Assembly (NCBI GenBank): GCA_021802655.1 | Contig: JAJZRP010000002.1 | Location: forward strand, 1-56,524 | Origin: Pseudomonadota bacterium | GTDB lineage: Bacteria; Pseudomonadota; Gammaproteobacteria; Burkholderiales; JABEVD01 | Reading direction: 5' to 3' | DNA: 56,524 nucleotides | Part shown: positions 28,916-37,788 of the stretch, piece by piece | Position numbering within the stretch: the stretch's first letter is position 1 | How the letters are laid out: the number at the start of each line of letters is the position of its first letter | The notes under the pieces: model-generated | The model's input: the letters and a program-made list of their open reading frames with translations, nothing else | Databases searched by the model: none | What the model was told of the DNA's origin: nothing | Made by a program: the position numbers and the translations under genes

Positions 28916-29308
28916 ATGGATTATCAACTGGCACAGCAACAGGCAATGCAACTGCAACAGCAGTCCCAGAGCATCCAGCAGGGGATACAGGCCCTTGCGC
29001 AACGCCTGCGCACCGAATCGAAGGACGAAGCGACAGGGCGGGATCTTTCCATGGACCTGCGCTCGATCGCGCTTTCAATCCAGGGCTACCAGCAATCGAC
29101 CACGCAAATGCTGCAGCAGATGGGGCAATACATTCAGATGCTCGAACAGCAGATGCAATCCCACCCGCAACCCATGATGCAACCCCAGGGCTGGAATTCA
29201 GGATTCGGCAATGGCGGGTTCATGGGCAATCTGGTCAGCGGTCTGGGATTGGGAGCCGGAATCGGCATCGCCGAAGACGTCGTCGGGGACATCTTCAATT
29301 CGTTCTGA
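28916..29308 (+). CDS. Small Q-rich coiled-coil protein with glycine-rich C-terminus
   Basis: 130 residues, preceded by GGGAGG. It lies in the 3' half of a longer track ORF (from 28556) whose 5' part is a shadow of the previous gene. The first ~45 residues are glutamine-rich (LAQQQAMQLQQQSQSIQQ), followed by a predicted coiled coil and a C-terminal glycine-rich hydrophobic stretch (FMGNLVSGLGLGAGIGIAED) that could sit in a membrane or form a glycine zipper. No signal peptide is seen. The function is unknown. It is probably cotranscribed with the glycine-zipper protein. Confidence 0.75.
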   Translation: MDYQLAQQQAMQLQQQSQSIQQGIQALAQRLRTESKDEATGRDLSMDLRSIALSIQGYQQSTTQMLQQMGQYIQMLEQQMQSHPQPMMQPQGWNSGFGNGGFMGNLVSGLGLGAGIGIAEDVVGDIFNSF

Positions 29309-29369
29309 AGCCAATCGGCAAGCCCAAAAAATCGGACTAGAATGAATTGTCGATTCACGGGAGAGGTGC

Positions 29370-30221
29370 ATGACGCTCGAAAAGGGACATCGCAACTGGC
29401 GCCTGGAGGATGTCGATTTCAATGCCATACGCCGCGAAATGGTATCGAGCGACGAACGCCTGTTCTACCTGCTGGCTTCCGCATCCTTCGTCGAAATCCT
29501 GTCCGAACTTTACACCGAAAATCTGATCGCGCATTACCAGGAAAATCGTGATGCCACACTCTGGCTGAAAGAGACCTGGCAGAGAGAGGAAGTCCAGCAC
29601 GGCAGGTCGTTCAAAGCCTATGTCCAGTCAGTGTGGCCGGAATTCGATTGGGAGAAGAGTTTTGCCGGATTCATGGCGGAATATGCCCAACTGTGTTCCC
29701 TGGCGAACCTGGAATCGAGCCGTGCGCTCGAGATGGTTGCGCGCTGCGTGGTAGAAACGGGCACATCCACGCTTTACCGGTGCCTTCATGATTGTGCTGA
29801 GGAGCCCGTCCTGAAGCAGATCCTCGCGAATATCAAGGCGGACGAAGTCAGGCATTTCGGAAAATTTCGCCATCTTTTCATCGAGCACAACCGAATCGAG
29901 AAAAAAGGCGCTCTCCCGATATTCCACGCCATCCTGAAACGAATGCGCGAAATCGACGGCGAAGACGGATACATCGCATTCAAGCACGCCTACCTGTGCC
30001 GCAGCAACTGTCCTGAAAATCTCGATCTGGAATGGAGACGGTTCAAAAGCGGTCTGAACGCCCTGATCGTCCGTCACTATCCCTTCAACATGGCGATCGA
30101 AATGCTGTTCTCGCTGGTACCGCTTCCGGTCTTCCCGAAAAAACTTCTGGAAGGCCTGTTGATTCGGCTGGCGCGCTTTCTCTTTGCGAATCCGTTGCGC
30201 AAACGGGCGTCTACTTCCTGA
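29370..30221 (+). CDS. Ferritin-like diiron protein (unassigned)
   Basis: 283 residues, mostly helical. Diiron-type signatures are spaced through it: REEVQHGR near residue 74, VVETGTSTLYRCLHD near residue 130 and ADEVRHFGKF near residue 158, matching paired ExxH motifs of ferritin-like and acyl-ACP-desaturase-like folds. The C-terminus is hydrophobic (MLFSLVPLPVFPKKLLEGLL) and may associate with the membrane. It could be an oxygen-dependent oxidase or desaturase; the substrate is unknown. GGGAGAGG precedes the ATG. Confidence 0.72.
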   Translation: MTLEKGHRNWRLEDVDFNAIRREMVSSDERLFYLLASASFVEILSELYTENLIAHYQENRDATLWLKETWQREEVQHGRSFKAYVQSVWPEFDWEKSFAGFMAEYAQLCSLANLESSRALEMVARCVVETGTSTLYRCLHDCAEEPVLKQILANIKADEVRHFGKFRHLFIEHNRIEKKGALPIFHAILKRMREIDGEDGYIAFKHAYLCRSNCPENLDLEWRRFKSGLNALIVRHYPFNMAIEMLFSLVPLPVFPKKLLEGLLIRLARFLFANPLRKRASTS

Positions 30222-30423
30222 ACAGCCAGAAAATCAGCGAAAGCACTGCCGAAACCAGCAAGCTGGTGGTAATCGGGAAATAGAATCCGAAACCCTTTCT
30301 TTCGATGCGGATGTCCCCCGGAAGATGACCAAGACCCAGCTTCAAAATCCAGGGCCAAGCGAGGCCGACGAGGATCAGAAGCGCGCCTGAAATGATCAGC
30401 CATCTCGCCATATCATCATGCAT
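30211..30423 (-). CDS. DUF2905 small membrane protein
   Basis: 70 residues with two hydrophobic segments flanking GHLPGDIRIERKGFGFYFPI, the hallmark of DUF2905. Its function is not known. The ATG is preceded by GGGGAG at 7 nt. It overlaps the end of the convergent ferritin-like gene by 11 nt and lies 38 nt downstream of an untracked 32-aa membrane peptide on the same strand. Confidence 0.88.
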   Translation of the reverse strand: MHDDMARWLIISGALLILVGLAWPWILKLGLGHLPGDIRIERKGFGFYFPITTSLLVSAVLSLIFWLFRK

Positions 30424-30461
30424 GGACGGGCTCCCCGACTCGCGCCGGAGAGCCGGCGGAC

Positions 30462-30560
30462 TTATTTGGAGCTGTTTCCGGAAAACAATATCATCAGGGC
30501 AAGAACCACAAACGGGGTAAACAGAACGTAAAAACCATAGCTATTCAGCGTGTCGTGCAT
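30462..30560 (-). CDS. 32-aa single-TM membrane peptide (not in ORF track)
   Basis: Translation of 30560-30462 gives MHDTLNSYGFYVLFTPF, then a hydrophobic run VVLALMILF and a short polar tail ending SSK. GGAGAG lies 7 nt upstream of the ATG. It resembles the size and layout of small respiratory or transporter subunits (CydX, CcoQ, KdpF types), but no specific match is recognised. It precedes DUF2905 by 38 nt, so the two may form a small operon. Confidence rests on the ribosome site and the well-formed membrane segment. Confidence 0.6.
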   Translation of the reverse strand: MHDTLNSYGFYVLFTPFVVLALMILFSGNSSK

Positions 30561-31101
30561 TGTAGTCTCTCCGAAAGAATTGTGGATTTTTATTCGCACC
30601 GGGAACAGGAATGATAACCGGTACCATTCAAGTATAACATCGTTTCAAATTCGTGTTGAAGGGCTACTGGTGCTGGGTGCATCGATGGATTCAAGGCGCG
30701 CATCCCTCCTCGCAGGATAAAAGCCGAAGCCCCCCTACGCAAGCTGCGACCATGAATGCCATCAATATCGAGTCACCGGTGATCACCACGGCAATGTCGG
30801 CGAAATGGTTGCCGCAGCGCCGCCCTGCTTGCAAAAAGCTGGTAATAGGCCTGCACTGCCCGATTTGGCCATACCTCGAAACTACGCTTCGCTTCGTTTT
30901 CCCGGCAACGCGGCTCATGTGCGACTTGTTCAGGGCTTCCAAAAGGGATCTTTCAAATCGAATGCGTCCGCCCCCTGCACAAAAAGAGCGCGCAGATTAG
31001 CCAAGTTCTGGTATTCATTACTTCGTCCGACTGGCATGAGGCTTATTTGATAAGCATAATGTGTCAAATGCGAATTTTATGTAATCACCCGGCGAACCGA
31101 A
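30561..31101. other. Gene-poor ~540-bp stretch
   Basis: No gene with a domain or credible ribosome site is seen. Two overlapping opposite-strand ORFs (115 and 83 codons) look random. It holds an inverted copy of the IS5-end-like 16-mer at 30925-30940 and a TTTGA-N13-TCAAA inverted repeat near 31040-31070 ahead of the MgtC-like gene, and may be a decayed insertion site. Confidence 0.5.
30925..30940 (-). repeat. Second copy of IS5-end-like 16-mer (inverted)
   Basis: CTTGTTCAGGGCTTCC is the exact reverse complement of the 16-mer at 596-611. On the minus strand it continues GGAAGCCCTGAACAAGTCGC, similar to IS5-family ends. No transposase remains. Confidence 0.4.
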
Positions 31102-32370
31102 ATGGAATTCTCTTTCCTGCAGGGTAACGGCCTCGAACATTTGCCCGCCTTCGTCACGAGCCTGGGGATAGGGCTTCTGATCGGGCTCGAGCGCGAAAGG
31201 AGTCCGGCCGCAAAAGCCGGGCTCAGGACTTTCGCCCTGGTCGCGCTTTTCGGCACAGTGTCCGGATTGCTCTCGGACGAAACAGGGTCCCCCTGGATCC
31301 TTTTCGCAGGCGTGCTGATCGTGGGATTCATGACGGTCGCAGCCTACCTCAGGGACAAAAGCCCGGACGGGGATCCCGGAACGACAACGGTCGCCGCAAT
31401 CATCATGTGCTACGGTCTCGGCGCACTGGTCTGGTACGGCTATTCGACGCTCGCAGTGATGCTCTCGATCACGACCACCATTTTGCTCTATTACAAGAGC
31501 GAACTGCGCGGCATCACGCAGAGCCTTACCCGGCGGGATTTGATATCCATCCTGCAGTTTTCCGTGCTGACCTTCATTATTCTGCCCATCCTTCCCGACC
31601 GGAACTACGGCCCCTACAGCGCGCTCAACCCGCACCAGGTCTGGCTCATGGTAGTGCTGATCTCGGGCATCAGCCTGGCCGGCTATGTCGCGTTGCGCAT
31701 TGTGGGCGAGCGCTATGGAGCGCCGCTTCTGGGCCTTCTCGGCGGGCTCGTTTCCAGCACGGCGACCACGCTCGCCTATGCGCGCCACAATCGCCAGGAC
31801 GCCAAGGTCATGCAGCTTGCAGTCGTGGTCATACTGCTCGCCAACCTGATGGTTCTGGCAAGGCTGTCGATTGTCTGTTCGGTCGTCTCCCCTGGCATAT
31901 TGCCCAAGCTTCTCCCCATGCTGGCTTCCGGACTCGCATTCGGCCTGGCAAGCGCAGCCTATGGATATCGGACACTTCTCGAAAAGAACGCATCGGTCGT
32001 GCCCAATATCGGCAATCCTGCCGAAATACGCGCAGCTTTGGGATTCGGCCTGCTCTATGCCCTGGTGCTTTTCAGTTCCGCCTGGATTTCCGACGTCGCG
32101 GGAAGCGGCGGCGTCTATGCCGTCGCCCTGGTTTCAGGACTCACCGATGTCGACGCGGTCACGCTCTCCAGCCTGAGGCTCTTCTCTCTGGGCAAACTCC
32201 ACGCCACAGAAGCGGTGATTTCGATCGGCATCGCGCTGCTTTCGAACATCGGCTTCAAGCTCGGACTGGTATTCATGGTCGGCGGATTCGAGCTGGGAAA
32301 ACGCTGCACCGGCGGCATGCTGGCTGTCGCATTCGGAGTCGTTCTGGCACTCGCGATCATGCATTTCTGA
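31102..32370 (+). CDS. MgtC/SapB-type membrane protein with DUF4010
   Basis: 422 residues with about 11-12 hydrophobic segments. The N-terminus has the MgtC-like motif GIGLLIGLERERSPAAKAGLRTFALVALFG; the C-terminal two thirds match the DUF4010 extension (GGLVSSTATTLAYAR, VYAVALVSGLTDVDAVTLS). MgtC proteins are linked to magnesium or acid stress, but the role of the long form is not established. It is a single gene between the gene-poor stretch and prfB. Confidence 0.85.
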   Translation: MEFSFLQGNGLEHLPAFVTSLGIGLLIGLERERSPAAKAGLRTFALVALFGTVSGLLSDETGSPWILFAGVLIVGFMTVAAYLRDKSPDGDPGTTTVAAIIMCYGLGALVWYGYSTLAVMLSITTTILLYYKSELRGITQSLTRRDLISILQFSVLTFIILPILPDRNYGPYSALNPHQVWLMVVLISGISLAGYVALRIVGERYGAPLLGLLGGLVSSTATTLAYARHNRQDAKVMQLAVVVILLANLMVLARLSIVCSVVSPGILPKLLPMLASGLAFGLASAAYGYRTLLEKNASVVPNIGNPAEIRAALGFGLLYALVLFSSAWISDVAGSGGVYAVALVSGLTDVDAVTLSSLRLFSLGKLHATEAVISIGIALLSNIGFKLGLVFMVGGFELGKRCTGGMLAVAFGVVLALAIMHF

Positions 32371-32405
32371 ATCATGTATAATTGAATGTTTGGAATAAGG
32401 AAAGC

Positions 32406-33513
32406 ATGATGGAAGCAGAACAGATCAACGCCATTTCGAACCGGCTGCACGACCTGAAGGCGAGGGAATCCGAACTACGGAGGTATCTTTGACTTCACTG
32501 CCAAGGAAGAACGGCTGACGGAAGTCACAAGGCTCGCCGAAGATCCTGCAGTATGGGAGGATCAGAAGAGGGCGCAGGAACTCGGAAAGGAAAAGAAGTC
32601 CCTCGAGGAAATCGTCCTCAACCTGAGGAAAATCGACCAGGCGCTGGCGGATGCGATAGCGCTTTTCGAAATGGCACAGGAAGAAGGGGACGATGCCACG
32701 CTCGAAAGCATAGACGAGGATGCCAGGGAAGTCGCCAGATCAGTCGAGGAGCTCGAATTCAGGCGCATGTTCGCCAATCCCATGGACCCCAACAACTGCT
32801 TCATCGACATCCAGGCGGGCTCCGGCGGAACCGAAGCGCAGGACTGGGCCTCGATGCTTGAGCGCATGTACCTGAAATACTGCGAGAAAAAAGGCTTTAA
32901 GGTCGAGGTTCTGGAAGAATCCGAAGGTGAGGTCGCGGGAATAAAGAGCGCGACGCTCAAGGTAGAAGGCGGCTATGCCTACGGCTATCTCAGAACGGAA
33001 ACAGGGGTGCACCGCCTGGTGAGGAAATCCCCTTTCGACTCCGGAAACAGGCGCCACACTTCCTTCGCCAGCGTGTTCGCCTATCCGGAAATAGACGATT
33101 CCATCGAAATCACGATCAATCCCGCCGACCTGAGAATAGACACTTTCAGGGCGTCCGGCGCGGGCGGGCAGCATATCAACAAGACCGATTCGGCGATCCG
33201 CATCACCCATATCCCGACCAACATCGTGGTGCAATGCCAAAACGACCGGTCCCAGCACAAGAATCGGGCCGAGGCGATGAGCATGCTGAAAGCCCGCCTA
33301 TACGAAGCGGAACTCAGGAAAAAGAACGAGGAGAAGCAGGCTCTCGAAGACACCAAGAGCGACATCGGCTGGGGGCACCAGATCCGCTCCTACGTGCTGG
33401 ATCAGTCGCGCATCAAGGACTTGCGCACCAATTACGAAGTCGGCAACACCCAGGCCGTCCTGGACGGGGATCTCGACGATTTCATTGCGGCAAGCCTGAA
33501 ACAGGGCGTTTGA
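32406..33513 (+). CDS. prfB: Peptide chain release factor 2 (programmed +1 frameshift)
   Basis: The frame-0 start is ATG at 32406 after AAGGAA; 27 codons later the ribosome meets CTT TGA C at 32487-32493. A +1 shift continues as [13 protein letters not shown] and runs to 33513, giving about 368 residues, the normal RF2 length. RF2 hallmarks are the SPF recognition motif (RKSPFDS) and [13 protein letters not shown], with the GGQ that hydrolyses peptidyl-tRNA at UGA and UAA. The track lists only the second part from an internal methionine. A TATAAT lies at 32377-32382. Confidence 0.96.
32479..32493 (+). promoter_or_regulatory. prfB +1 recoding site
   Basis: GGAGGT ATC TTT GAC combines an internal Shine-Dalgarno-like GGAGG, three nt spacing, slippery CTT and an in-frame UGA followed by C. 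This is the conserved autoregulatory signal: low RF2 slows termination at UGA and favours the shift. Confidence 0.95.
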
Positions 33514-33540
33514 ATATGAGCTTAAGGGACTGATGACTCA

Positions 33541-34395
33541 ATGCCTGCATATTCTGAAGACCTGATCAGCAGGTTCGGAGCCGCTGCCGAGAAAATGCCG
33601 GCATTTCCGAAGAGCGTACAAAAAGTCCTGGAATTGTCGAGGGACATCGACTGCCAGGCCAAGGACATCGCATCAGTCATCGAGAAAGATCCGGTGATGG
33701 CTGCCAAAATCCTGAAGGTGCTCAACTCCCCCTACTACACCCTGCCGAGCAAAATCACCTCCATCGACCGCTCCATCGTCTACCTCGGCTTCAATACCGT
33801 CAAGAATCTGGCCCTCGGAATCGCGGCAATAGGGGTTCTTCCCAAGCACAACAAGGCGAATTTCGACATCAACCAATACCTGCGCCATTCCCTGTTCGTC
33901 GCCGGCATCGCCAAACTGCTGTGCGGCAGAATATCCCCAACGACCGATTCGACCGAATATTTTATCGCAGGCCTCCTGCACGATTTCGGAAAAGTCGTAT
34001 TCGCGCAGTTCATGCCTGAGGAATTCAAGCTGGCTCTGGATCGCGCAAAAAATGACAACATCCCCCTGCACCTTGCGGAAAGGGAAATTCTGGGAGCGGA
34101 TCATTGCCTGATGGGATCGATGCTGGCCGAGAAATGGCAGTTTCCTTTGCCGCTCGTCGAAGCCATCCGCCATCACCACGAAAATGCGGACCAGGGCTCG
34201 GATGTGCTGGCCTGCGTGATGGCGGCGAACCGGATCAGCAAGACTACGGATTTCGGTTTCTCGGGCAACCCCTGCCTCGGGGATCTATCCCCTCTCGCGG
34301 CAAATCGCTGCGGCAATCTCGATGAGATCACCCAGGAGGATCTCGCCGGAATCAAGGAAGAGGCTGAACTGTTTTCGCGGATCGGAAGCTCATGA
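33541..34395 (+). CDS. HDOD domain signalling protein
   Basis: 284 residues. A single HDOD domain covers most of the protein: FPKSVQKVLELS, VIEKDPVMAAKILKVLNSPYY, SIDRSIVYLGFNTVKNLAL, and an HD motif in GLLHDFGK. HDOD proteins usually act as protein-protein signalling scaffolds; some keep HD residues, as this one does. It lies 27 nt after prfB. Its stop overlaps the next ATG, so translation is coupled with the MBL-fold hydrolase. Confidence 0.9.
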   Translation: MPAYSEDLISRFGAAAEKMPAFPKSVQKVLELSRDIDCQAKDIASVIEKDPVMAAKILKVLNSPYYTLPSKITSIDRSIVYLGFNTVKNLALGIAAIGVLPKHNKANFDINQYLRHSLFVAGIAKLLCGRISPTTDSTEYFIAGLLHDFGKVVFAQFMPEEFKLALDRAKNDNIPLHLAEREILGADHCLMGSMLAEKWQFPLPLVEAIRHHHENADQGSDVLACVMAANRISKTTDFGFSGNPCLGDLSPLAANRCGNLDEITQEDLAGIKEEAELFSRIGSS

Positions 34396-35276
34396 AGATC
34401 AAATTCTGGGGCGTGCGCGGCTCGATACCTGTCCCGGGGCCGAAAACAGTCAACTACGGCGGCAACACCACCTGCATCGAAATCCGCGCCGATTCGGGGG
34501 AACTCATCATTCTCGACGGCGGAACCGGCATCTTCCAACTGGCACAATCGCTGCTGGGCGAAATGCCGGTCACCGCAAACGTCTTCCTCTCGCACAGCCA
34601 CTGGGATCATATCCACGGATTGCCCTTTTTCATTCCGCTTTTCATTCCGGGAAACCGCCTTCGGCTTCACGGCGCATACGACCTGGTTTCAGGTCGCGGC
34701 GTGGAGCAGGTGATGGACGTGCAGTTGCAGTACAGCTTCTTCCCTATCAGGGAAGAGGAAATGAAGGCGTCCATAGAATACTTCACGCTCACCCCGGGAG
34801 TTCCGGTGGAAATAGGCGATTCCGCCACGGTCACGCCGATTCTGCTCAACCATCCCGTGGTGAATTTCGGCTACCGCATCGACTGCAACGGAAAATCGGT
34901 ATTTTTCACCGGAGACCACGAACCGCCCTACAATATCTATTCCCCTGAAGAAGCCAGCTACGAAGCATACCAGCAGGTCATCCAGGAAAGGGAAGCCGCC
35001 ATTCTGGATGCGATCAGGGGCGTGGACGTGATCATCGCCGATTCGAGCTACACCGATGAGGAATATGCCAAAAAGAGGGGCTGGGGGCACGGCACTTACA
35101 ATGCCTCCATCCGGCTCGCGCGGGATGCGGGCGCGAAAGTCCTGTATTTCACCCATCACGAACCGACCCGCAGCGACGAGGCTCTGGAGCGCATTTTCGC
35201 CGACATTCTGAAAAAACATCCGCCCGAAGGACTGGAATACCGTCTGGCCAGGGAAGGCGAGGGGATGGAGTTCTAG
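34392..35276 (+). CDS. MBL-fold metallohydrolase coupled to HDOD protein
   Basis: 294 residues. The metal motif SHSHWDHIHG (HxHxDH), the later FTGDHEPP and THHEPTRSD are present, and the N-terminus KIKFWGVRGSIPVPGP resembles phosphodiesterase/RNase Z-like MBL hydrolases often annotated as cAMP phosphodiesterase class or PhnP-like. Phosphodiester hydrolysis is a likely activity, substrate unknown. It overlaps the HDOD gene by ATGA. A 225-nt gap without a gene separates it from lysS. Confidence 0.85.
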   Translation: MKIKFWGVRGSIPVPGPKTVNYGGNTTCIEIRADSGELIILDGGTGIFQLAQSLLGEMPVTANVFLSHSHWDHIHGLPFFIPLFIPGNRLRLHGAYDLVSGRGVEQVMDVQLQYSFFPIREEEMKASIEYFTLTPGVPVEIGDSATVTPILLNHPVVNFGYRIDCNGKSVFFTGDHEPPYNIYSPEEASYEAYQQVIQEREAAILDAIRGVDVIIADSSYTDEEYAKKRGWGHGTYNASIRLARDAGAKVLYFTHHEPTRSDEALERIFADILKKHPPEGLEYRLAREGEGMEF

Positions 35277-35501
35277 GGCTCTCTGGTCACCGCATTTCGG
35301 AGGGCAATTTTATCGTCTCTCCTGCGACCATGAAGGCGCCGTATCCGCGGTGATGGAGCGTCCCGGGTTCTGCCGCTGCCGGGTCGGCCCATGCCTTATT
35401 CCATTGCAGGCCATGTTCGCAACTGGCGGTCAGAGGGGGCGCAATGCTACAATTGCAGCCATTTTCAGGGAAAAAGCCCTTCGGTTTGCGGGCATACAGA
35501 C

Positions 35502-36992
35502 ATGGCAGAACAACAGGACGAAAACCAGATCGTGGCCGAGCGCCGCGCCAAGCTCGCAGCCTTGAGGGAAAAGGGCGTCGCCTTCCCCAACGACTTCGAA
35601 AGAAAACACCTCGCAGCCGATCTCCACCAGGCTTACGACCCGCTTGAAAACGAAGCACTCAGGGAAAAATCCCTGGAAGTGTCCGTCGCCGGAAGAATGA
35701 TGCTGAAGCGCGTGATGGGAAAAGCGAGCTTCGCCACCCTGCAGGACATGAGCGGAAGAATCCAGCTCTACATCGCCAACAACATCGCCGGAATCGAGGC
35801 GCACGAGGCCTTCAAGCATTACGACCTGGGCGACATCCTGGGCGCGAAGGGAATACTTTTCAAGACCAAAACGGGCGAGCTTTCCGTCGAAGTCACCGAA
35901 ATCAGGCTGCTCTCCAAGGCATTGCGCCCCCTGCCCGAAAAATTCCACGGCCTCACCGACCAGGAGCAGAAATACCGTCTGCGCTATATCGACCTCATCA
36001 CGAACGAGGAAACGCGCAGGGTTTTCGTTGCGCGCTCGAAAATCATCCAGGCGATGCGCGAATTCTTCGCCTCGAAAGGCTACCTCGAAGTCGAGACGCC
36101 GATGATGCACCCGATTCCGGGAGGCGCTTCCGCAAGGCCTTTCGTCACCCACCACAACACCCTCGACATGCAGCTTTATTTGAGGATCGCGCCCGAACTC
36201 TATCTGAAGCGCCTGGTGGTGGGCGGGATGGAGAAAGTTTTCGAGATCAACCGCAATTTCAGGAACGAAGGCATGTCGACCCGGCACAATCCGGAATTCA
36301 CCATGATCGAATTCTACGAAGCCTACCGGGATTACCGTTACCTGATGGATTTCACCGAGGAGCTTTTCAGGGAAGTCGCGAAGAAAACCCTGGGCGGCAC
36401 CCATTTCGAATACCAGGGAAAAGCGCTCGATTTCGGCAAGCCATTCGAGCGGCTCACGCTCTCCGGGGCGATCCGCAAATACCATCAAGAATACAATGCA
36501 TCCGACCTGGAAAGCCGCCCTTTCCTGATTTCGAAACTCGAAGAACTCGGCGCGCACCACAGGAAAACAGACGGAATCGGGGGATTGCAGCTCTCCCTTT
36601 TCGAGGAGACGACCGAGCACCTGCTGTTCGAGCCCACCTTCATCGTTGATTATCCTGCGGAAGCTTCTCCTCTTGCGAGAAGAAACGATGGCGACCCCTC
36701 GATCACCGACCGCTTCGAGCTTTTCATCGCCGGGCGCGAAATCGCCAACGGCTTTTCCGAGCTCAACGATCCGGAAGACCAGGCCGAGCGCTTCATGGAT
36801 CAGGTGAGGCAGAAGGAATCGGGAGATGCCGAGGCGATGCATTACGACGCCGATTATATCCGCGCCCTCGAACACGGGCTTCCCCCGACTGCGGGAGAAG
36901 GCATAGGGATCGACAGGCTGGTCATGCTGCTCACGGACAGCCCCTCCATCCGGGACGTGATCCTGTTCCCCCAGATGCGCCCTGCGGACTAA
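35502..36992 (+). CDS. lysS: Lysyl-tRNA synthetase, class II
   Basis: 496 residues from ATG 35502, matching family length. The N-terminal OB-fold ([20 protein letters not shown]) precedes class II motif 2 [20 protein letters not shown] and motif 3 [27 protein letters not shown]. It charges tRNA-Lys. The track start at 35391 adds 37 residues not seen in LysRS. A TACAAT sequence at 35448-35453 may be the -10 element. It stops two bases before the convergent small membrane gene. Confidence 0.96.
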   Translation: MAEQQDENQIVAERRAKLAALREKGVAFPNDFERKHLAADLHQAYDPLENEALREKSLEVSVAGRMMLKRVMGKASFATLQDMSGRIQLYIANNIAGIEAHEAFKHYDLGDILGAKGILFKTKTGELSVEVTEIRLLSKALRPLPEKFHGLTDQEQKYRLRYIDLITNEETRRVFVARSKIIQAMREFFASKGYLEVETPMMHPIPGGASARPFVTHHNTLDMQLYLRIAPELYLKRLVVGGMEKVFEINRNFRNEGMSTRHNPEFTMIEFYEAYRDYRYLMDFTEELFREVAKKTLGGTHFEYQGKALDFGKPFERLTLSGAIRKYHQEYNASDLESRPFLISKLEELGAHHRKTDGIGGLQLSLFEETTEHLLFEPTFIVDYPAEASPLARRNDGDPSITDRFELFIAGREIANGFSELNDPEDQAERFMDQVRQKESGDAEAMHYDADYIRALEHGLPPTAGEGIGIDRLVMLLTDSPSIRDVILFPQMRPAD

Positions 36993-36993
36993 A

Positions 36994-37284
36994 CTATCCT
37001 GCGAGGCTCCTCAGTTCGCGCACCATGTTCACGGCAAAATGGGGATCGAACCTGTCGAGCGCGCCCATCACCAGCCAGCCGACGATGAAAGGCTGGACCA
37101 GGAAGAACAGGGAAACGAGCCCCGTTTCGGCATAGAACCTGAGCTTCCTGCCGGAGCGGCGCAGGTTTTGCAGGCGCGAATAAAGCCTCATCCCGACCTT
37201 GCGCAATGCAACGAGTTCGCCGACCATCAGGAAGAAAGCCAGCACCATGCCCGCCATCACTGTGAAATAGAGCTCGATATCCAT
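36994..37284 (-). CDS. Small two-TM membrane protein, unknown
   Basis: 96 residues from the ATG that follows GGAGGAGGGG; the ORF could start 7 codons earlier. Two hydrophobic segments (LYFTVMAGMVLAFFLMVGELVA and GLVSLFFLVQPFIVGWLVMG) flank a basic loop rich in Arg and Lys. No domain is recognised. Confidence 0.7.
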   Translation of the reverse strand: MDIELYFTVMAGMVLAFFLMVGELVALRKVGMRLYSRLQNLRRSGRKLRFYAETGLVSLFFLVQPFIVGWLVMGALDRFDPHFAVNMVRELRSLAG

Positions 37285-37392
37285 TGCCCCTCCTCCACCC
37301 ATCATAGACCGGGGCGCCTTGCTCCCGTGACATAATCCGTGCGGTGCAGCAGGTTCGACTGCCGCTCTACTTCATGCCGAACGCGATACGAA

Positions 37393-37788
37393 TCAGTACC
37401 CGGAAAGCGCCACGGCATGCTCGGGAAAGGCCTGCAGCAGCTTCCGGTCCATCGTCACCAGCCGGGTGCCCAGCCTCATCGCCAGCGCGACGAATTCGCA
37501 ATCGTATGCCGAGCAATCGCTGCCCCGCACGAGTTCGAGCACGGCGAGCGAATCGACCTCGAACTCGCCTCCCCCCAGCAAGCTTTCGGCTTCCCTTTGA
37601 AGACTGAAAGCCTGTTCGAAGGAAATGAGCTCGCGCCTCATGTAACCCGCCAATATGTTGCGAAACTCGCTGCGCCAGAGTATCGGCGCCGCCCATTCGG
37701 GGGCCTGCTCCAGCAGGGCTTCCGCGCCTGCCGTGTATTCGCCCGGAAGGTAAAGATGGGCGATCACGTTCGTGTCGACCACGATCAC
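37393..37788 (-). CDS. vapC: PIN-domain toxin (VapC family)
   Basis: 131 residues. The PIN acidic residues are visible: VVDTNVIAHLY (D near 5), WRSEFRNIL (E near 41), DCSAYDCEFVALAM (D near 92) and LVTMDRKLL (D near 114). Family members are ribonucleases held inactive by the cognate antitoxin. It begins with a GTG that overlaps the antitoxin stop (GTGA). Confidence 0.92.
   Translation of the reverse strand: MIVVDTNVIAHLYLPGEYTAGAEALLEQAPEWAAPILWRSEFRNILAGYMRRELISFEQAFSLQREAESLLGGGEFEVDSLAVLELVRGSDCSAYDCEFVALAMRLGTRLVTMDRKLLQAFPEHAVALSGY

Noticed and set aside
30653-31000. 115-aa plus-strand and 83-aa minus-strand ORFs in the gene-poor stretch
   Set aside because: They overlap on opposite strands, lack ribosome sites, and show no recognisable transposase or other domain.
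32671-33513. 280-aa track version of RF2 as a truncated gene
   Set aside because: The upstream +1 frameshift signal and first 28 codons restore a full-length prfB, so this is not a pseudogene.
35430-36875. 481-codon minus-strand ORF inside lysS
   Set aside because: Antisense shadow of a full-length class II LysRS.
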